Positions 1 to 5,642 of a stretch of 9,730 nt of DNA are shown one piece after another. Both the position numbers and the translations under genes were made by a program. Below the pieces are notes generated by a model, which searched no databases, was not told the DNA's origin, and saw only the letters and a list, made by a program, of their open reading frames with translations. Positions within the stretch are counted from its first letter, which is position 1. Each line of letters starts with the position of its first letter. The DNA comes from CAWEPK01 sp049521495 (GTDB lineage: Bacteria; Desulfobacterota; Syntrophorhabdia; Syntrophorhabdales; WCHB1-27). The DNA lies in contig JBEKOT010000096.1 of NCBI GenBank assembly GCA_049521495.1, positions 1 to 9,730 on the forward strand, in the 5' to 3' direction.

Positions 1-56
1 ATCCGGTCGATGTGCAGGCGCCGGTTTTAGTGTTACGGCCTGAAGGGGAATATTTG

Positions 57-1165
57 ATGAGGTTCGATCCGAAAGAGAGCATGACCCTGGCCCCGTCCGA
101 TGCGGAGTTTCAGAGACGCTGGAGGGCCGTGCGCGTGGCCATGGAGGCGGAGAAGATCGATGTGCTTGTCATGCAGAACCGGGACCAGTTTCTCGGCGGG
201 TACGTCCAGTGGTTTACCGATTTCCCCGCCCGGAACTCCTACCCCCAGACGGTGATCTTCCCGCTGCACGCTGAGATGACCAGCATCACTTCCGGAGGCA
301 CGCCGCCGAGCGACCCCGGCCCTCCCGCATGGGCCGTCAGGGGTGCAAAGAACAGGCTGAGCATCGGCTACTTTCCGAGTCTCTATTATACGGGCGCCTA
401 CGACGCGGAGCTTGCAGTCGGGGCACTCAAGCCATGGAGGAAGGGCGTAATCGGCGTCGTCAACGCCTCCCAGATCAGCGCCGCCTTCTATGATTACTTA
501 CGGAAACATCTCCCCGATGCGCGGTTCGTCGAAGCGGCGGACCTCGTGGACAACATCAAGGCGATCAAGAGTGGGATTTCGAGATCATCGCAGATGTAAT
601 CAGGAAGGCGACGGAATTAGGCAGCGAAGAACAGCTCGTGCTCGGCGCTTCTGCGCCCCTGGGCGTACCGGCCGTCTTGCGGGCGCGCCACTTTCAGAAC
701 CGGATGGTGCAGAAGGGAGACCAGTTCAGCCTGCTTGTCGAGGTGAACGGCCCCGGCGGTATGTACGGAGAAATGGGCCGCTGCTTCTTCCTGGGCAACA
801 AAGTTCCCTCGGAGTTGTACGACGCCAACGAGCTCGTCAAGGAAGCACAGCGGCAGACCGCAGAGCGCCTGAAGCCGGGCGCAGACCCGAAAGAGATATG
901 GGATGCGAACAACGAGCTTCTCGTGAGCCGGGGTCGGCTGCCGGAGACAAGGCTCTATGCCCACGGCCAGGGGTATGACCTTGTCGAGCGGCCTGCGATC
1001 AGGGACGACGAGCCGATGAAGCTGCGACAGAACATGAATATATCCGTCCATCCCACGGTTGCTTCCGAAAGCCTTTGGGTATGCCTCTGGGACAACTTCC
1101 TCGTCGCGGAGACAGGGGTGAGCAAGCGGCTTCACAAGGCCCCCCAGGAGATATTCGCGGTGTAG
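57..1165 (+). pseudogene. M24-family (creatinase/aminopeptidase P fold) gene broken by an internal out-of-frame deletion
   Basis: The 5' half is read from ATG 57, preceded by an AAGGGGA ribosome site at 43-49. It gives an N-terminal creatinase-type domain ending in the characteristic DNIKAIKS linker at about 570, then runs out of frame to a stop at 597-599. The other frame, open from at least 572 (WDFEIIADVIRKATEL), gives the C-terminal pita-bread domain: GSEEQLVLGASAPLG, GGMYGEMGRCF, AHGQGYDLVERP, MNISVHP and VAETG, ending with TAG at 1163-1165. Between KAIKS and WDFE, family members normally have roughly 30 more residues (the 'EEIELIR...IRPGM' helix), so about 88 bp appear lost (length 3n+1), which explains the frame change. 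The canonical M24 metal ligands are only partly present (the His and last Glu are kept, the Asp pair is replaced by Glu-containing motifs, and one Glu is His), so the ancestor may have been a non-peptidase hydrolase. The first frame is also open upstream to the window edge, so the true start is uncertain. An assembly error cannot be excluded. Confidence 0.8.
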
Positions 1166-1192
1166 GCAGGCCAACCCTCAGAGAAGGACGCA

Positions 1193-2128
1193 ATGACGAA
1201 CATTGCCATTATCGACGAATATGCAGAGGATTACAAAAGGGCTCTGGAAAGTAAGTTTCCCGGCGTCTCCATACGGGCCGCCGCAGATGAGGCGGGACTC
1301 GGCAGCTTCGCCGAAGAGATGGATATTCTCCTCGCCTTCAGGGTCTCCGACGATCTGCTCAAGAAGGCGGTGAGACTCCAGTGGATCCAGAGCCTGGCGA
1401 CGGGCGTCGATTACATCGTCAACAGGCCCTCGCTGAGGAAGGAGACGCTTGTCGCCTCTACCCGGGGCATTCACGGCCCCCAGATGTCGGAGATGGCCTT
1501 CCTCCTCATGCTCTCCCTCGCCAGAAAATTCCCGCAAATCGTCCTTAACCAGGCACGCAAGGTTTGGGAGCGATGGCCCTCTGGACTCCTGTGGCGTAAG
1601 AAAGTCGCCATTCTGGGCGTAGGCGTCGCCGGCGAGGAGATCGCGAGAAAGGCCAAGGCCTTCGGCATGTCGGTCTACGGCATCGACATTGTCAGGAGAG
1701 AGACGGACGCAGTCGATTACTTCTTCGGGCCGGGCGATATATTGAAGGCGGCCGGCGAAGCCGACTTCTTCATCGTAGTCGCGCCGAACACGCCGGAGAC
1801 AGTCCGGATCGTGAACGAAGAAGTGCTTTCGGCCATGAAGCCGACTGCATTTCTTATCAATATCGCACGAGGGGAGCTGGTCGACGAAGAGGCCCTCATC
1901 AAGGCCATCAAGAGCGGGCGCATCGCCGGCGCCGGCCTCGACACCTTCTATCAGGAGCCCCTGCCCCCTGATCATCCTTTCTGGGAGATGCCTAATGTGA
2001 TCGTCACCCCGCATGTGGGTGGGATGAGCGACATCTATGTGGAGCAGGCGCTCTCGGTTTTTGAAGAAAACCTGAGGCGGTTCCTGAAGGGGGAAAGGAC
2101 GACTCTCGTCAATCTGGTCTCTCATTAG
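1193..2128 (+). CDS. D-2-hydroxyacid dehydrogenase, NAD-binding
   Basis: This 311-residue protein should interconvert a 2-oxoacid and a D-2-hydroxyacid using NAD(H) in the cytoplasm. The Rossmann motif GVGVAG lies at residues 142-147. Asp165 at the end of the second strand (YGID) favours NAD over NADP. The family catalytic triad is present: Arg226 in NIARGELVDEEAL, Glu255 in YQEPLPPDHPF, and His274 in VTPHVGG. The N-terminal catalytic half contains LQWIQSLATGVDYIV (63-77), the usual substrate-loop region. Length is typical of the short GhrA/phosphoglycerate-dehydrogenase-like group, without an ACT domain. ATG 1193 is supported by GAGAAGGA just upstream. The gene starts 27 bp after the M24 stop, so the two were probably one operon. 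The substrate cannot be read from sequence. Glyoxylate/hydroxypyruvate reductase is a possible activity but only a guess. Confidence 0.9.
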   Translation: MTNIAIIDEYAEDYKRALESKFPGVSIRAAADEAGLGSFAEEMDILLAFRVSDDLLKKAVRLQWIQSLATGVDYIVNRPSLRKETLVASTRGIHGPQMSEMAFLLMLSLARKFPQIVLNQARKVWERWPSGLLWRKKVAILGVGVAGEEIARKAKAFGMSVYGIDIVRRETDAVDYFFGPGDILKAAGEADFFIVVAPNTPETVRIVNEEVLSAMKPTAFLINIARGELVDEEALIKAIKSGRIAGAGLDTFYQEPLPPDHPFWEMPNVIVTPHVGGMSDIYVEQALSVFEENLRRFLKGERTTLVNLVSH

Positions 2129-2253
2129 CGCCGTTGCCCAACCTATATCCACCGATTGCCATTCGTAGTTCTCAAGCGCAAGCAAAAACTTGAATTATTC
2201 TCTTTCAGGAAGGCCGAGAGAAGCCTCCTGCAGGGCCGCAAGTCTTTACTACG

Positions 2254-2967
2254 TCATGAATGTGGCTGTCCCATCAGGACCTTAAGCCTTTCCACCGCCC
2301 TCGGCACGACGGCCCCGATCGGCTCGAAGAACCTCAGGTGCGCGTATCGATCGAAGGGCGTTTTGCCTTCGTTGATAATGACCAGCTTTGCCCCTGCGCG
2401 CAGCGCCTGGGCCGGCATATCCGCCGCAGGGGTGACGACCAGGCTGGAACCCACCACGAGAAAGAGATCGCTCTTCCCCGAATGCTCGAAGGCAAGCGCC
2501 AAGTCCCGCTCCGGCAAAGGTTGACCGAAATCTACCGTACTCGACGTAAGTGCACCCCCGCACCGACAGGTCCGTAAGCCGCTTCCGCGATCATACGTCC
2601 TGCCGCACGCGGTGCATCTCAGCCTGGTAATGTTGCCGTGGAGCTCCGCGAGCAATTCCGGCCTGATGCCTGACTTGAGATGAAGGTTGTCCACGTTCTG
2701 AGAGATCAAGAACTTGAGCTTGCCTATCTTCTGCAGCTCAACGATGGCGCAATGTCCAGGGTTCGGGTCGACCAGGTGCCACGGCCTGCCCGTGGGCGGA
2801 GGAGGAAGCCCCTTGTCGCGCCTCGTCCAGAGACCGTCGGGTCCCCGGAAGTCCGGCAATCCCGATTCCGTGCTGATCCCCGCACCGGTGAACGCCACAA
2901 GGTAGCGGGCCTTGAACATGAGCTTGGCCAGTGTTTCTATGCGTTCGTTGAGGTTATCCCTTTCCAT
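2254..2967 (-). CDS. Sir2-family NAD-dependent protein deacylase (sirtuin)
   Basis: This 237-residue sirtuin should remove acyl groups from lysines, consuming NAD and releasing nicotinamide and O-acyl-ADP-ribose. Visible motifs in order are GAGISTESGLPDFRG (28-42, NAD binding), SQNVDNLHLKSG (89-100), the catalytic His110 in AELHGN, zinc-type cysteines Cys118-x2-Cys121 and Cys134-x-Cys136, TVDFGQPLPERDL (144-156) and VVGSSL (171-176). The spacing of the second cysteine pair (CRC) is compact, but the ribbon is otherwise intact. The STVDFGQPLPE segment resembles the SIRT6/7-like branch more than E. coli CobB. The residues of the SIRT5/CobB desuccinylase pair are not evident, so acyl specificity is unknown. 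The gene converges on the dehydrogenase with about 125 bp between stops. ATG 2967 was chosen because it gives the usual N-terminal helix before the first strand. The ribosome site in front of it is weak. Confidence 0.92.
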   Translation of the reverse strand: MERDNLNERIETLAKLMFKARYLVAFTGAGISTESGLPDFRGPDGLWTRRDKGLPPPPTGRPWHLVDPNPGHCAIVELQKIGKLKFLISQNVDNLHLKSGIRPELLAELHGNITRLRCTACGRTYDRGSGLRTCRCGGALTSSTVDFGQPLPERDLALAFEHSGKSDLFLVVGSSLVVTPAADMPAQALRAGAKLVIINEGKTPFDRYAHLRFFEPIGAVVPRAVERLKVLMGQPHS

Positions 2968-3016
2968 GGTAACAACCCATGTTTTGTCTGCAAGACGCCG
3001 TACGGGTCTTCATTCT

Positions 3017-3044
3017 ATTATAACTCGCAGGTGCGGCCGTTGAA
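3017..3044 (-). promoter_or_regulatory. Putative sigma-70-type promoter of the sirtuin gene
   Basis: Read on the minus strand, a perfect TATAAT lies at 3022-3017. A weak -35 (TTCAAC, 3044-3039) lies 16 bp upstream of it. Transcription would start about 40 bp before ATG 2967. The -35 matches consensus at only three positions, so this rests mainly on the -10 and its placement. Confidence 0.4.
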
Positions 3045-3068
3045 AAATCTCACGCCGGGGGATGCGGA

Positions 3069-3146
3069 TTGATCGACCACCGCAATCTCCTCATCACCGG
3101 TCTGCCTGGTACGGGGAAGACCACCCCGGTCGTTCCCATGGAATGA
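3069..3146 (+). pseudogene. Relic of the 5' end of a THEP1-type NTPase gene (duplicate of the gene at 4972)
   Basis: From a TTG at 3069, preceded by a GGGGGA ribosome-like site, the frame reads LIDHRNLLITGLPGTGKTT followed by PVVPME and a stop at 3144-3146. It therefore keeps the N-terminus and Walker A loop of the NTPase whose intact copy begins at 4972. Over 3075-3125 the two DNA sequences differ only at third codon positions, all synonymous (CGC/CGT, CTC/CTT, ATC/ATA, CTG/CTA, GGT/GGC, AAG/AAA). After codon 18 the relic may jump to codon 127 of the family: CCCGGTCGTT at 3125-3134 matches 5349-5358 in the same phase. No further NTPase sequence is recognisable up to the next gene. The 320 bp between the sirtuin and the TSUP gene otherwise hold only possible promoter elements. 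The relic is about 25 codons against 175 in the intact copy and cannot make a working enzyme. Confidence 0.8.
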
Positions 3147-3154
3147 TCTTCCAC

Positions 3155-3186
3155 TTGAGCTTCCACCTTAGTTGAAGGCTTATAAT
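3155..3186 (+). promoter_or_regulatory. Possible promoter for the TSUP-hemerythrin unit
   Basis: A perfect TATAAT sits at 3181-3186, about 100 bp before ATG 3288. The best -35-like hexamer is TTGAGC at 3155-3160, but the spacer would be 20 bp, longer than ideal. The spacing makes this weak. It is listed because it is the only good -10 upstream of the unit. Confidence 0.25.
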
Positions 3187-3287
3187 TACTTCATGACAAG
3201 ATTCTTCATCGGTCATATTGCGGATAGATTCAAGTTAAATCCGAGGAATATCAGGTATTATGGAAGGAGGTGGGGAAGGGAACAGAT

Positions 3288-4067
3288 ATGCCTTTAGAGT
3301 ATGTGGTGGTCCCCCTCGCCGCCCTAGGGGCTGCGGTTCTCACCTTCCTCTCGGGGTTCGGCCTCGGGACGCTGCTCATGCCTGTGTTTGCCCTTTTCTT
3401 TCCCGTCCCCCTTGCTATTGCCCTCACTGCCATCATCCATTTCCTCAATAACTTCTTTGAAATGGCCTTTTTATACCGCTACGTAAACGTGAAAGTTGCC
3501 CTTGCCTTCGGACTTCCTGCTGCAGCGGGGGCCTATGGAGGGGCAAGACTTCTCAGCCTCCTGTCGAGAGTCCATCCTCTCGAAGTTTACAACCTGTTCG
3601 GGGTAAGCGCAGAAGTAACTGCAGTGAAGCTCATAGTAGGTCTCCTCATCCTTCTGTTCGCGGCATTCGAGGTTGTGCCGCGTCTCAGGAACCTTTCATT
3701 CGGTAGGCGGTATGTCCCCCTGGGTGGGATCGTAAGCGGCTTCTTCGGCGGGTTATCGGGACATCAGGGTGCGCCGAGAGCCGCGTTTCTCATCCGGACG
3801 GGCCTTTCAAAAGAATCGTATGTCGCTACCGGCGTGGCAGCGGCTATCCTCATCGACCTGTCCCGCCTCTCGGTGTACGTGCGTCATTTCGTTCTGGCCG
3901 GTCCCGGTGGCCATGTGCTGCTTCTTATAGTCGCGTGTGCGGCAGCCCTTGCAGGTACCGCAATCGGCAGCCGCATTATCGGTAAGGTGACCTTCAGCAT
4001 AGTCCGGATACTGGTGTCGGTGCTCCTTGTGGTTGTGGGGCTGGGTCTCGCCACCGGTCTTCTGTAG
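3288..4067 (+). CDS. TauE/SafE (TSUP, formerly DUF81) family membrane anion transporter
   Basis: This 259-residue, very hydrophobic protein is expected to have about eight membrane helices. TSUP proteins move sulfite, sulfoacetate, thiosulfate or related organic anions across the inner membrane. Two homologous halves are visible: the first with LSGFGLGTLLMPVFALFFP (21-39) and AIIHFLNNFFEMAFLYR (48-64), the second opening with GGIVSGFFGGLSGHQGAPR (146-164), the hallmark of the family, followed by KESYVATGVAAAILIDLSR. Arg164 and the HQG turn are in the region usually linked to substrate passage. ATG 3288 has the purine-rich GGGGAAGGGA 7 bp upstream. A GTG at 3270 in the same frame is possible but overlaps the AAGGAGG. 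The hemerythrin gene begins 45 bp downstream with its own strong ribosome site, so the two are probably co-transcribed. The substrate is not known. Confidence 0.88.
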   Translation: MPLEYVVVPLAALGAAVLTFLSGFGLGTLLMPVFALFFPVPLAIALTAIIHFLNNFFEMAFLYRYVNVKVALAFGLPAAAGAYGGARLLSLLSRVHPLEVYNLFGVSAEVTAVKLIVGLLILLFAAFEVVPRLRNLSFGRRYVPLGGIVSGFFGGLSGHQGAPRAAFLIRTGLSKESYVATGVAAAILIDLSRLSVYVRHFVLAGPGGHVLLLIVACAAALAGTAIGSRIIGKVTFSIVRILVSVLLVVVGLGLATGLL

Positions 4068-4096
4068 AGGTATTTACTTGCCAGTCAATTGATATA

Positions 4097-4105
4097 AAAG
4101 GAGGT
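4097..4105 (+). promoter_or_regulatory. Strong ribosome binding site that fixes the hemerythrin start
   Basis: AAAGGAGGT is a near-perfect anti-Shine-Dalgarno match. It lies 7 bp before ATG 4113 but only 1 bp before the in-frame ATG 4107, so 4113 is the likely start. It is the best ribosome site in the window. Confidence 0.8.
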
Positions 4106-4112
4106 AATGATC

Positions 4113-4805
4113 ATGGAGCTAACGATAGGACGGCGGCAATTGGTAAGAGGCGCGGCTCTTTTCCTTACCTTGCTCGCTACCGGCCGGGCTGCCTTTTCCG
4201 CCCAGGCCAAGAAGCAAGAGATGGAAGAAGTCAATCCGCCCGAAGACCTGATGCGGGAACACGGCGTGCTCCGAAGGATCCTTCTCATCTACCGGAATTT
4301 TATTCAAAAGCTGGATGCCGGGGCAGAGGTCTCATGGGGGAGGGTCGGGGACTCGGCAACCCTCATCCGCACCTTTGTCGAGGACTACCATGAAAAGCTG
4401 GAGGAACAGTACGTATTTCCTGCCATGCGCAAAGCCGGCACGCTTGTCGACCTCGTGGACATTCTGCTGCAACAGCACCAGGCGGGCCGGAGGCTTACCG
4501 ACACGATCACGGAGGTCGCAAAAAAACAGGGAAAGGAACAAATGGACCGGAAACGCCTCTCCACGGCCCTCGGTCAGTTCATCGGGATGTATGAGCCCCA
4601 TGCAGCCAGAGAGGATACGGTCCTCTTTCCCCAGTTACACGCCGTGTGGCGAGGCAAGGAGTTCGCGAAAATGGGGGACGTGTTCGAGGGAGAGGAAGAC
4701 CGCCTCTTCGGCGAGGGAGGGTTCGGGAAAATGGTCGACCGGGTAGCCGCAATCGAGAAGGAGTTGGGCATCTACGATCTGCGGCAATTCACGCCCGCGG
4801 CCTGA
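4113..4805 (+). CDS. Tat-exported hemerythrin-like (HHE cation-binding) protein
   Basis: This 230-residue protein has a twin-arginine-type signal at its N-terminus. GRRQLVRG (6-13) is followed by a hydrophobic stretch, AALFLTLLATGRAAFSA (14-30), with a plausible cleavage site near residue 30-32. The mature part is a four-helix hemerythrin-like domain with the ligand pattern His50 (REHGVLRR), His93-x3-Glu97 (DYHEKLEEQYVFP), His122 (QQHQAGRRL) and His163-x3-Glu167 (PHAAREDTVLFP). This is a near-complete diiron set, with Glu where classical hemerythrins carry Asp. Tat export would let the protein fold and load metal before leaving the cytoplasm, placing it in the periplasm. The role could be oxygen or NO binding, iron storage or peroxide chemistry. 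Sequence alone does not decide. It follows the TSUP transporter by 45 bp, suggesting a shared envelope function. The C-terminal 45 residues after the last ligand are charged and unassigned. Confidence 0.87.
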   Translation: MELTIGRRQLVRGAALFLTLLATGRAAFSAQAKKQEMEEVNPPEDLMREHGVLRRILLIYRNFIQKLDAGAEVSWGRVGDSATLIRTFVEDYHEKLEEQYVFPAMRKAGTLVDLVDILLQQHQAGRRLTDTITEVAKKQGKEQMDRKRLSTALGQFIGMYEPHAAREDTVLFPQLHAVWRGKEFAKMGDVFEGEEDRLFGEGGFGKMVDRVAAIEKELGIYDLRQFTPAA

Positions 4806-4935
4806 ATTCTCTGTGTCACTTCGCGTTAGTTACGGCCTTGTATCCGGCATGATCAACAGACAGAACTTTTAAGGATCGCGGGGCGGTTCGGGGCCGCGCA
4901 GTTCCGTTTCCATCCCAACAGATGTGCCCTCGCCT

Positions 4936-4965
4936 TTGAACTCTTGCAGCGGTAAAGTGTACAAT
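4936..4965 (+). promoter_or_regulatory. Putative promoter just upstream of the NTPase start
   Basis: TTGAAC (4936-4941), an 18-bp spacer and TACAAT (4960-4965) form a reasonable sigma-70-type promoter. The expected transcription start falls at about 4971-4973, on the ATG itself, which would make a leaderless message. No good ribosome site precedes ATG 4972, in agreement with this reading. Confidence 0.4.
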
Positions 4966-4971
4966 AGGGCA

Positions 4972-5499
4972 ATGGACCACCGTAATCTTCTCATAACCGG
5001 TCTACCTGGCACGGGGAAAACCACCCTGGTCATGCGCCTTATCGAGAGGCTCGGGAACCTAAAGGCTGCCGGCTTCTACACGGAAGAGATACGGACAGGA
5101 GGGACGAGAAAGGGCTTCGAGATAGTGGACGTTCGCGGGGCCCGAACCCCTCTCTCCCACGTCGACATGTCGGGACGACACAAGGTAGGCAAGTACGGCG
5201 TCGACGTAGCGGGGTTCGAGCACTACCTGGAGACGGTGCCCTTCCTTTCGCCCCACACGGACCTTGTCGTCATCGACGAGATCGGCAGAATGGAGTGCCT
5301 GTCCGGACAATTCACCCGCCTGGTGGTCAGTCTCCTCGACGCGCCCGTCCCGGTCGTTGCCACTATCGCTCTTCACGGTGGAGGCATCATCGACCGTATC
5401 AAGAACCGGGCCGATGTGAGACTCTACACGGTCACGAAGGCAAACAGGGACAGCCTCGTCGATGAGATCGAAGCGGCCGTGAGAGAGGCGCTCGATTGA
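4972..5499 (+). CDS. THEP1-type nucleoside-triphosphatase (NTPase_1 family)
   Basis: This 175-residue P-loop protein belongs to the THEP1/NTPCR family, which hydrolyses nucleoside triphosphates to diphosphates. The cellular role of the family is unclear. Walker A is GLPGTGKTT (10-18). The family segment KAAGFYTEEIR (31-41) follows, then GFEIVDV (48-54). Walker B with the family signature is VVIDEIGRMECLS (99-111). The fold ends with VPVVATIALHGGG (126-138) and an alpha-helical tail. Length matches the family. ATG 4972 was chosen because the first strand (RNLLITG) follows at once, as in relatives. A GTG at 4924 in frame would add 16 residues of no recognisable character. The gene stands 166 bp after the hemerythrin gene and is probably expressed from its own promoter. 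A truncated relative of its 5' end lies at 3069-3146. Confidence 0.9.
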   Translation: MDHRNLLITGLPGTGKTTLVMRLIERLGNLKAAGFYTEEIRTGGTRKGFEIVDVRGARTPLSHVDMSGRHKVGKYGVDVAGFEHYLETVPFLSPHTDLVVIDEIGRMECLSGQFTRLVVSLLDAPVPVVATIALHGGGIIDRIKNRADVRLYTVTKANRDSLVDEIEAAVREALD

Positions 5500-5500
5500 A

Positions 5501-5527
5501 ATTGATTCAATGACGTGCAAATGTGAA
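5501..5527 (+). repeat. 27-bp imperfect direct repeat, copy 1
   Basis: This segment matches 5604-5630 at 25 of 27 positions. The last 19 bp (AATGACGTGCAAATGTGAA) are identical. It starts right after the NTPase stop and opens a 30-codon frame from ATG 5510 to TGA 5602 (MTCKCERCAGYKLPP...), which has a CxCxxC motif but no ribosome site and is probably not a gene. The A/T-rich left edge also forms a small inverted repeat, ATTGAA/TTCAAT, at 5495-5511. Confidence 0.85.
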
Positions 5528-5603
5528 AGATGCGCCGGGTATAAGTTGCCTCCCCTAAGATTTAAGTTCGCAATCAATAAATTATTCCATAGCAAAACTT
5601 GAC

Positions 5604-5630
5604 ATTAATTTAATGACGTGCAAATGTGAA
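5604..5630 (+). repeat. 27-bp imperfect direct repeat, copy 2, at the transporter start
   Basis: This is the second copy, 103 bp downstream of the first. It covers the first possible start codon (ATG 5613) of the BASS-type gene, so the same six codons (MTCKCE) begin two different reading frames. It may be a tandem duplication, a regulatory site present twice, or a scar of the event that brought in the transporter gene. Confidence 0.85.
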
Positions 5631-5642
5631 GTGCTTGATAAG

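Noticed and set aside
617..1174. 185-codon minus-strand frame opposite the M24 C-terminal half
   Set aside because: The plus strand carries the conserved M24 motifs. The minus frame has no recognisable features or ribosome site.
1178..2185. 335-codon open frame on the minus strand
   Set aside because: It lies opposite the dehydrogenase, whose catalytic and NAD-binding motifs are unmistakable. The antisense translation shows no domain pattern and arises from GC-biased codon use.
2172..2215. Possible terminator between the converging dehydrogenase and sirtuin genes
   Set aside because: Only short stems (TCAAG/CTTGA, and TTCTCT/AGAGAA just after) with loops of about 12-13 nt could be formed, and no clear T run follows a strong stem.
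4877..4898. GC-rich hairpin (CGCGG/CCGCG) between the hemerythrin and NTPase genes
   Set aside because: Stem of only 5 bp, loop of 12, no T run. Not convincing as a terminator or riboswitch.
5510..5602. 30-codon frame with a CxCxxC motif
   Set aside because: No ribosome site, and its start is part of the duplicated repeat. Better explained as a by-product of the duplication.
5599..5604. Perfect TTGACA -35 hexamer before the transporter gene
   Set aside because: No acceptable -10 lies 15-19 bp downstream. The spacer would run into the 27-bp repeat with only AAATGT at the right place.
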